A program made the translations under genes and the position numbers. The notes below the pieces were generated by a model. That model was not told the origin of the DNA, made no database searches, and worked only from the letters and a program-made list of their open reading frames with translations. From the IMG/VR virus record IMGVR_UViG_3300042397_000239, positions 1 through 36,328 of that record: DNA of 36,328 nucleotides. The stretch is one strand, 5' to 3'. This document shows positions 32,598-36,328 of this stretch, piece after piece. Each line of letters begins with the position of its first letter. The first letter of the stretch is position 1. Source of the stretch: a virus.

Positions 32598-32658
32598 GTG
32601 ACTCCACAAGTGTAATCCTTACGGTGGTAAAAAGGGGCTAAACCGTTGAAGTTAAGCC
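32598..32658 (-). promoter_or_regulatory. Hairpin plus 15-mer element, copy A (downstream of the orphan gene)
   Basis: On the minus strand GGCTTAAC / GTTTAGCC form a hairpin followed by CCTTTTT, a likely terminator for the orphan gene at 32652-33014. About 16 bases further comes CACTTGTGGAGTCAC (32598-32612), which matches copy B (33076-33090) at 13 of 15 positions. A terminator-then-promoter unit is the simplest reading. Confidence 0.55.
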
Positions 32659-33014
32659 ATTCCAACAGAGATGGACGGCATGACATACAGCCGCATCCGG
32701 TCTCCGTGTCTGGGAGGGGCGTAGTCAGGGAACGTCACCACCTCTTTCATCCGAAGCTGCTTGGTCTGGTGCTTCCATCCCAGCCGAGCTTTGATGTGGT
32801 CCCACCAGGTTAGAGGCCATTCCGCGACAACGCTGTTGTCCTGTAGCACCTGTGCGGGAGTGCGGAGTGTCATGCCAAGTTGGTATGCGAGGCGCTCAGG
32901 CAGAGCATGTACAAACCATTCTATGTCAGGTCCAAATTCGTCTACGATTGCAGCCGTGTTGAACTTCTGAATGGAAAGCTCAATAGTCCGAGCGTCTAAC
33001 TTAGAAGTGATCAT
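32652..33014 (-). CDS. Orphan gene in the GC-rich inserted segment
   Basis: 120 residues from the ATG at 33014 (AAAGG upstream); the frame is open back to 33149, but that would translate the hairpin of copy B. DARTIELSIQKFNTAAIVDEFGPDIEWFVHALPERLAYQL, then WPLTWWDHIKARLGW and FPDYAPPRHGDRMRLYVMPSI. No family recognised. G+C is higher than in neighbouring structural genes (34 of 60 in the line from 32761), and it is bracketed by related hairpin/15-mer units, like a moron. Confidence 0.6.
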   Translation of the reverse strand: MITSKLDARTIELSIQKFNTAAIVDEFGPDIEWFVHALPERLAYQLGMTLRTPAQVLQDNSVVAEWPLTWWDHIKARLGWKHQTKQLRMKEVVTFPDYAPPRHGDRMRLYVMPSISVGMA

Positions 33015-33075
33015 CTTAGAAATGCCTTTCTTGTCTTGAAATTGCTTACGTCGAAAATTCCCATACACTTCTGAG

Positions 33076-33142
33076 GTGACAACACAAGTGAAACATATCC
33101 ACAAATTAGAAGGGGCTAACCCGTTGAAAAGTAAGCCCCTTC
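33076..33142 (-). promoter_or_regulatory. Hairpin plus 15-mer element, copy B (upstream of the orphan gene)
   Basis: Perfect 9-bp stem GAAGGGGCT (33109-33117) / AGCCCCTTC (33134-33142); the whole hairpin resembles copy A (AAGGGGCTAA.CCGTTGAA..GTAAGCC). The minus-strand CACTTGTGTTGTCAC follows at 33076-33090, 18 bases away, almost the same spacing as in copy A. Probably the control element of the orphan gene. Confidence 0.55.
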
Positions 33143-33169
33143 GGGACATCGCGAACCGGACTTAACCCG

Positions 33170-33208
33170 GAATCAAAATCCACTGCCTTACCGCTTGGCG
33201 ACGCCCCA
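33170..33208 (-). other. 5' half of a tRNA-Gln(UUG), attachment-site or remnant
   Basis: The minus strand from 33208 reads like the acceptor 5' strand (TGGGGCG), D-arm (GCCAAGCGGTAAGGC) and anticodon arm with loop TTTTGAT (anticodon UUG) of proteobacterial tRNA-Gln. After GATTC the sequence departs: there is no matching T-arm or 3' acceptor strand, so no functional tRNA. Located 73 bases after the stop of an integrase C-terminal segment, where phage attachment sites commonly lie. Confidence 0.65.
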
Positions 33209-33252
33209 TCGCTTGAAATCGTTAGATAATTTCGGTTGGTTTAGATGTGAAC

Positions 33253-33282
33253 AGTGCCAACCGTGTCACTGCAAATGGCACT
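33253..33282. other. Inverted repeat just after the integrase-like reading frame
   Basis: AGTGCCA (33253-33259) and TGGCACT (33276-33282), perfect 7 bp with a 16-base spacer, overlapping the stop codon of the fusion gene. No T-tract; may belong to the attachment-site architecture. Confidence 0.4.
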
Positions 33283-33967
33283 ACGCCTCTAGTAGGTCAA
33301 TACCTTTTCTCAACTCGTTGACCCCGAGGTGCGTGTAGCGCCGAGTCATGTCCAGGGAGGAGTGACCCATCCATTGCTGGAGGCGCAGAGGATCGAGGTT
33401 GCCCTTGCCGAGACGGGTGGCGCAGGTGTGCCTGAGGATGTGCGGGACAACCTGCTTGTCCTTCTCCAGCCCTGCGTCAGCCTTCGCCTTGCGCCACTTC
33501 TTGATGAAGGTGTCGTAGGGGATGGATGCCCACGGCCTGTTGTAGCCTTGCGATACTGCGTTTGTAAGGCCATGAACGCCAGCACTTACCAGCTTTACGT
33601 CACCCGCATCATCGTCATAGGTAAGCGTTACAAAGGTAGCGGCTGGCTCGACAAGGCTAACAGGCTCAAGGCTACCGATTGTCAAAGGTGGGAAGTCACG
33701 CAGCGTTGGTTGAGCGCCTACGTCATATTGCGCTGTTGACTGAAGGCCGCTGGTGATACGCACAGTGCGATCAACAGGGTACGGGCCAAACATCTCTGCG
33801 CTGTTAGAAAGCGAAGCAATTTCAGTGTAATATTCGTAGCTCAATGGGCCGAGTGGCTCAAGCGAAACGGTTGTGGCATCGTTGCCTACATTGCCAATGC
33901 TGATATATTGACCAGCAGGAACAATTACATCTGTGATGGTCTGAGTTAGACCTGGTTGAATAATCAT
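33281..33967 (-). CDS. Fusion: truncated virion protein joined to tyrosine recombinase C-terminus
   Basis: 228 residues with a good GGGGAA site. Residues 1-~138 are a beta-rich virion-type protein (MIIQPGLTQTITDVIVPAGQYISIG ... TYDDDAGDVKLVSAGVHGLTNAVS). From ~140 on it is the end of a phage integrase: NRPWASIPYDTFIKKWRKA, H176-I-L-R179-H, G201-H202 and nucleophile candidate Y211 in RRYTH. The first catalytic Arg and the core-binding domain are missing, so it cannot be a complete integrase. The 3' part is GC-rich (76 of 120 in 33361-33480). The joint is near 33550. Confidence 0.8.
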   Translation of the reverse strand: MIIQPGLTQTITDVIVPAGQYISIGNVGNDATTVSLEPLGPLSYEYYTEIASLSNSAEMFGPYPVDRTVRITSGLQSTAQYDVGAQPTLRDFPPLTIGSLEPVSLVEPAATFVTLTYDDDAGDVKLVSAGVHGLTNAVSQGYNRPWASIPYDTFIKKWRKAKADAGLEKDKQVVPHILRHTCATRLGKGNLDPLRLQQWMGHSSLDMTRRYTHLGVNELRKGIDLLEA

Positions 33968-33993
33968 CTCAAAGTTCCCCTAATGAATTAGAA

Positions 33994-34320
33994 TTAGCCC
34001 ACAAACCAGCTAGTGCCGTTGCTGAACACTGGGACTTGGCTTGAACCACCACCAGCAGCGGCAGCGTTGAATGTGGTCGTGTTGCAGTTTGTGATGAATG
34101 CACGCGCACCCGCATTACCAACAGCATTCGGCAACTGGTCGAAGCGCACAGGTGTTGTCTGAACTGACATACAGGTAACAGCGCCGAAGTTTACCTGAAT
34201 GTATTCGATAAGGGTCGTAACAGAGCAACGACGAGCGTCACCTTGGTTGGTTACGAACAACGGCAACTGATCCCCACCGGAGACCTGAGTTACAGTCGGA
34301 AGCTGGTTAATGGTAGGCAT
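33994..34320 (-). CDS. Small tail/neck block protein
   Basis: 108 residues. MPTINQLPTVTQVSGGDQLPLFVTNQGDARRCSVTTLIEYIQ followed by FDQLPNAVGNAGARAFITNC and a Gly/Ser-rich end with VFSNGTSWFVG. The N-terminal pattern is common at the start of phage tail-fibre-like or decoration proteins. GGAG 8 bases upstream of the ATG. Exact role unknown. Confidence 0.6.
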   Translation of the reverse strand: MPTINQLPTVTQVSGGDQLPLFVTNQGDARRCSVTTLIEYIQVNFGAVTCMSVQTTPVRFDQLPNAVGNAGARAFITNCNTTTFNAAAAGGGSSQVPVFSNGTSWFVG

Positions 34321-34323
34321 GGT

Positions 34324-34803
34324 TTAACTCCAATCAAGGGGGCCATCAGGCCCAGCATCTACAGGGTCGGCAGGACGATTGACGAATGGGTTATCCCAGC
34401 GCCAAGGTTTATTGCCCTGTCCTAGTGGCATTGTATCAGGAAGCTGTTGTTCTAGCGGGAATGCTGCGCGTTGCAGCAATACATTGTAAGCGCCCTTAGC
34501 CGATACCTTGGTGTCAGGAGATACGGCCTTGCCGTACCCTGGGGCAATACGAATGGCTAGGTTTGTGATGATAGCTTCCCATGCGCTGTCAGGCACATTG
34601 GTTTCTGTATCAAGGTCGCTGTCCTGTGGGCTGCTTGGCATTGCGTATCCAAGGCGGATGCCAGCAGCGTTCCATTCAGCAATCATGGAATCTAAACGGC
34701 GCAAAGCGGCCTCAAGCTGTTCAGGCTGAAGGTCAAAGACGTAATCTGCCAAGCCTATTTCTTCAAAGGCTGACGTCACGAACTGGCGCTTTGTATAGCC
34801 CAC
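34324..34803 (-). CDS. Tail accessory factor, head completion (P22 gp4-like)
   Basis: 159 residues from the GTG at 34803, which has GGAGG seven bases upstream; a TTG at 34809 is too close to that site. YTKRQFVTSAFEEIGLADYVFDLQPEQLEAALRRLDSMIAEWNAAGIRLGY and AWEAIITNLAIRIAPGYG correspond to the helical gp4 family (P22 gp4 is 166). It binds under the portal and starts the tail. In P22 it also has peptidoglycan-cleaving activity; no proof here. Confidence 0.85.
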   Translation of the reverse strand: MGYTKRQFVTSAFEEIGLADYVFDLQPEQLEAALRRLDSMIAEWNAAGIRLGYAMPSSPQDSDLDTETNVPDSAWEAIITNLAIRIAPGYGKAVSPDTKVSAKGAYNVLLQRAAFPLEQQLPDTMPLGQGNKPWRWDNPFVNRPADPVDAGPDGPLDWS

Positions 34804-34805
34804 AA

Positions 34806-35138
34806 TCAATCCTCCAGTTTTTCCGCAATGCGTTCAGCTAGCTTCTTATCAGAAGTTCGCGCATTAAACGATACCTTTAATTCTTTAGCCTTCGCCTCAA
34901 GCTCATCGCGGGTCGCGTCTGATACTTCGTCAACGGCATCTTCAAAGGCTTCAGCAGATTCAATAATCTCTTTGGCGTCCTTGCCACCCTTGGCTTGCTC
35001 ATAAGACGCAGACCAGCCCTTGGCGATCAATGCGTCGAATGCCTCTTTGTCCGCAGCGGGACGAATAGCGTATGTGCCACCACGAGGCTTCTTAAATGGG
35101 CCAGGTATGCGGTAAACTATGGTTGGGAAGTCAGTCAC
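34806..35138 (-). CDS. HeH/SAP-like helical protein
   Basis: 110 residues, GTG start overlapping the previous TGA. A basic N-terminus (VYRIPGPFKKPRGGTYAIRPAADKEAFDALIAKGW) is followed by an acidic linker and DATRDELEAKAKELKVSFNARTSDKKLAERIAEKLE, a helix-extended loop-helix (HeH/SAP-type) module that may bind nucleic acid. Often found after coat genes in phages. Function unknown. Confidence 0.65.
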   Translation of the reverse strand: MTDFPTIVYRIPGPFKKPRGGTYAIRPAADKEAFDALIAKGWSASYEQAKGGKDAKEIIESAEAFEDAVDEVSDATRDELEAKAKELKVSFNARTSDKKLAERIAEKLED

Positions 35139-35311
35139 TTCTTTTTGCCTTTCACTGGCTTTGCAGTCTTTGCTGATGCGATGAAGTCAGCCTTTGTTGG
35201 CGCACCTTTGCTGCCGACCTTCTTCATGCGCTCTGGTGTCTTGCCAGCAGCCTTCTGCGCCTTGATGCGCTTACGCTTCGCATTGATGTTAGCGTATAAG
35301 CCCATCTTCAT
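35135..35311 (-). CDS. 58-residue Lys-rich protein
   Basis: MKMGLYANINAKRKRIKAQK..., about one third Lys/Arg, ends KPVKGKKK. Short basic proteins of this kind are common right after the major capsid gene of P22-like and related phages. Starts at an ATGA overlap with the gene before and ends in a GTGA overlap with the next. Confidence 0.7.
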   Translation of the reverse strand: MKMGLYANINAKRKRIKAQKAAGKTPERMKKVGSKGAPTKADFIASAKTAKPVKGKKK

Positions 35312-35481
35312 TTCTTTGCCTTCCGCTTAGGAGCCTTCGATGGCTTCCCTGCTTTCATTGCTGCATCGCGTGCAACGTTCAGCGCAATAGCGATGGCTTG
35401 CTTTTTAGGGCGACCAGACTTTTCTTCCATCTTGATGTTCTTGCCGATGGTTGCGCGGCTGTAACCTTTTTTCAATGGCAT
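35308..35481 (-). CDS. 57-residue Lys-rich protein (DUF6496-like)
   Basis: MPLKKGYSRATIGKNIKMEEKSGRPKKQAIAIALNVARDA and a basic tail KAPKRKAKK. The KSGRPKKQAIAIAL pattern recurs in small phage proteins beside structural genes. AGGGAG precedes the ATG. First gene after the coat gene and its hairpin. Confidence 0.7.
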   Translation of the reverse strand: MPLKKGYSRATIGKNIKMEEKSGRPKKQAIAIALNVARDAAMKAGKPSKAPKRKAKK

Positions 35482-35504
35482 TGGTTCACTCCCTAAAGAA
35501 GGTC

Positions 35505-35531
35505 GGGGGGGATGACTTCCAAATCCCCCCC
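35505..35531 (-). terminator. Strong G-C hairpin after the coat gene, possible attenuator
   Basis: Perfect 9-bp stem with seven consecutive G-C pairs (GGGGGGGAT / ATCCCCCCC) and a 9-base loop, 13 bases after the coat stop. Only a broken T-tract follows on the minus strand, so it may be a partial terminator or mRNA 3' stabiliser that keeps coat expression above that of downstream tail genes. Confidence 0.6.
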
Positions 35532-35543
35532 TTCCTATTAGAC

Positions 35544-36328
35544 TTACGTCTGGTTGAAAAGCAGGATGCCTGCCATTTCAGGGTTCGTCATGACCACACC
35601 ATACAGTGTGTCCAGCGTGTAGAGCGTCTGGAAGGTCAGTGGATCGAACTTCTTGGTCATGACCAATTCGATACCTTGATCTGTCGATGCACGAAGAACG
35701 TCAACGCCTGCGCCATCTGGAACAGCATAGCGGCCTGGGAGGAGTTCAATCGAATCCTTGCGCCAGAATGGGTTGATGTTCGAAGCCGCAACGTTCAAGA
35801 AGTTGATGCCAGCAGTTGCCGAGGTCGCTACTACTTCAACGTTCTGATACTGAAGTTCAGCGTCAGTTGGCGTTGAGTTAGCACCGATGATTGGAGGGCT
35901 GATAATCATCGAAGTGCCGTCTACAACTTCAATGACGCGGAACGTCTTGAGTTCGCCAGTCGAACGCTTCGTGATGTGGTGAACAGCTTCAATGCCATCG
36001 ATCGTGAACGCATCACCAGCAACAGTGCCAACTGTGGTGGACACAGTGACGGTCTGATAGCGGTTGTCTACGTTCAAGATGCCGCCAACGTTGTTTACAG
36101 TGGCTTTAGGAACGTAACGAACCTGTGCGCCATTGGTAGCAATCGTTGGAGTTGCAGCGTTAGCAGCACAACGGTTAGCATAGTCGAGCTTATAGGTCTG
36201 GAAGCTTGCGACTTCACCAACGAACGAACGCTCATATGCGTTAGCCGACTTGTTACCAGTGAACGAACGAGTCGCTACTGCCAAGTTGCCAGCCATGCCG
36301 TTGTAATCGCGGCTCGACAAAGCGAGGT
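35544..36328 (-). CDS. Major capsid (coat) protein, C-terminal part
   Basis: Continuation of the coat frame that enters at the right edge; in frame with 1-594 across the terminal repeat. Contains VGEVASFQTYKLDYANRCAAN and the stretch VDNRYQTVTVSTTVGTVAGDAFTIDGIEAVHHITKRSTGELKTFRV, matching the inserted I-domain region of P22 gp5 ([20 protein letters not shown]), and LNVAASNINPFWRKDSIELLPGRYAVPDGAG, also as in gp5. Stop at 35544. Confidence 0.92.
   Translation of the reverse strand, partial: LALSSRDYNGMAGNLAVATRSFTGNKSANAYERSFVGEVASFQTYKLDYANRCAANAATPTIATNGAQVRYVPKATVNNVGGILNVDNRYQTVTVSTTVGTVAGDAFTIDGIEAVHHITKRSTGELKTFRVIEVVDGTSMIISPPIIGANSTPTDAELQYQNVEVVATSATAGINFLNVAASNINPFWRKDSIELLPGRYAVPDGAGVDVLRASTDQGIELVMTKKFDPLTFQTLYTLDTLYGVVMTNPEMAGILLFNQT
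36225..36328. repeat. Right copy of the 104-bp terminal direct repeat
   Basis: Same sequence as 1-104 except position 36324. The coat reading frame runs continuously from one copy into the other, which confirms that the two ends join. Confidence 0.9.

Noticed and set aside
33096-33104. Second DnaA box (ATATCCACA)
   Set aside because: One mismatch to consensus and lies in the foreign-looking segment; a hit like this is expected by chance in 36 kb.
33015-33149. Longer start for the orphan gene (ATG at 33149)
   Set aside because: It would translate the copy B hairpin and the 15-mer element; the ATG at 33014 has a ribosome-binding site and starts the protein-like sequence.
33143-33208. Functional tRNA-Gln gene
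   Set aside because: The 5' half fits, but no 3' acceptor strand or T-arm pairs with it; called a fragment instead.
1-36328. CRISPR arrays, reverse transcriptases, transposases or anti-phage systems
   Set aside because: No regularly spaced repeats with spacers, no RT or DDE transposase motifs, and no recognised defence genes were found on either strand.

Overview
The window is a complete, circularly permuted genome of a P22-like podovirus (short-tailed dsDNA phage). The first 104 bases recur at the right end with one mismatch, so the unit closes into a circle of about 36,224 bp and the coat gene is simply cut by the linearisation point. The head and tail genes follow the P22 order on the minus strand: small terminase, large terminase, portal, scaffold, coat, tail accessory factor gp4, tail hub gp10, needle, ejection proteins gp7/gp20/gp16, tailspike. 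A GapR/DUF2312 protein in the early operon points to an alphaproteobacterial host (inference from family distribution). No complete integrase or full-length CI-type repressor is present.

Layout. (1) 1-594 joined to 35544-36328: coat. (2) 613-5160: scaffold, portal and terminase. (3) 5147-7509: a DNA-modification block (Mom-like, ParB-like, a zinc ribbon, DUF3310, an adenine methyltransferase). (4) 7490-8685: small regulators, including a free-standing DnaA domain IV. All of this reads leftward from a good sigma70-type promoter at 8730-8758. (5) 8904-11087: leftward early operon with an HTH protein, a DUF1064 nuclease-like protein, a replication initiator and a probable helicase loader, ended by a terminator at 8788-8825. 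(6) 11179-14140: rightward recombination operon (Erf, YqaJ exonuclease, HTH, HNH/DUF968, NinB, GapR-like, SSB) with a strong terminator. (7) 14277-14931: rightward micro-gene cluster, including two tandem 26-residue membrane peptides. (8) 15076-17352, leftward: metallophosphoesterase and a lysis cassette (spanin pair, holin, M15 endolysin, XhlA-like protein). (9) 17356-23289: two beta-helix spikes, a fibre and accessory proteins. (10) 23348-35481: ejection proteins, needle, tail hub and adaptor genes.

The most unusual parts are these. First, a candidate ~50-nt rightward RNA (10490-10541) sits between the early regulators and the replication initiator. Its 5' end is perfectly complementary over 12 nt to the ribosome-binding site of erf, and it also matches the ribosome-binding sites of a downstream HTH gene and of ssb. 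Second, a GC-rich ~1 kb foreign segment (about 32.52-33.56 kb) has fused a virion gene in frame to the catalytic C-terminus of a tyrosine recombinase. It also carries the 5' half of a tRNA-Gln and two copies of a hairpin-plus-15-mer element flanking an orphan gene. Third, a palindrome next to (CTGTAT)x4 lies in the linker of the replication initiator gene, where lambda-type origins lie. Fourth, a free-standing DnaA domain IV is encoded in a genome with a perfect DnaA box in its main divergent control region.

Working model. The divergent region 11088-11178 controls early left (replication) and early right (recombination) transcription. The small RNA could restrain the recombination operon after transcription. 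The promoter at 8730-8758 starts the modification, packaging and morphogenesis transcript, which runs around the circle to the lysis genes and ends at the convergent terminators near 15.0 kb.
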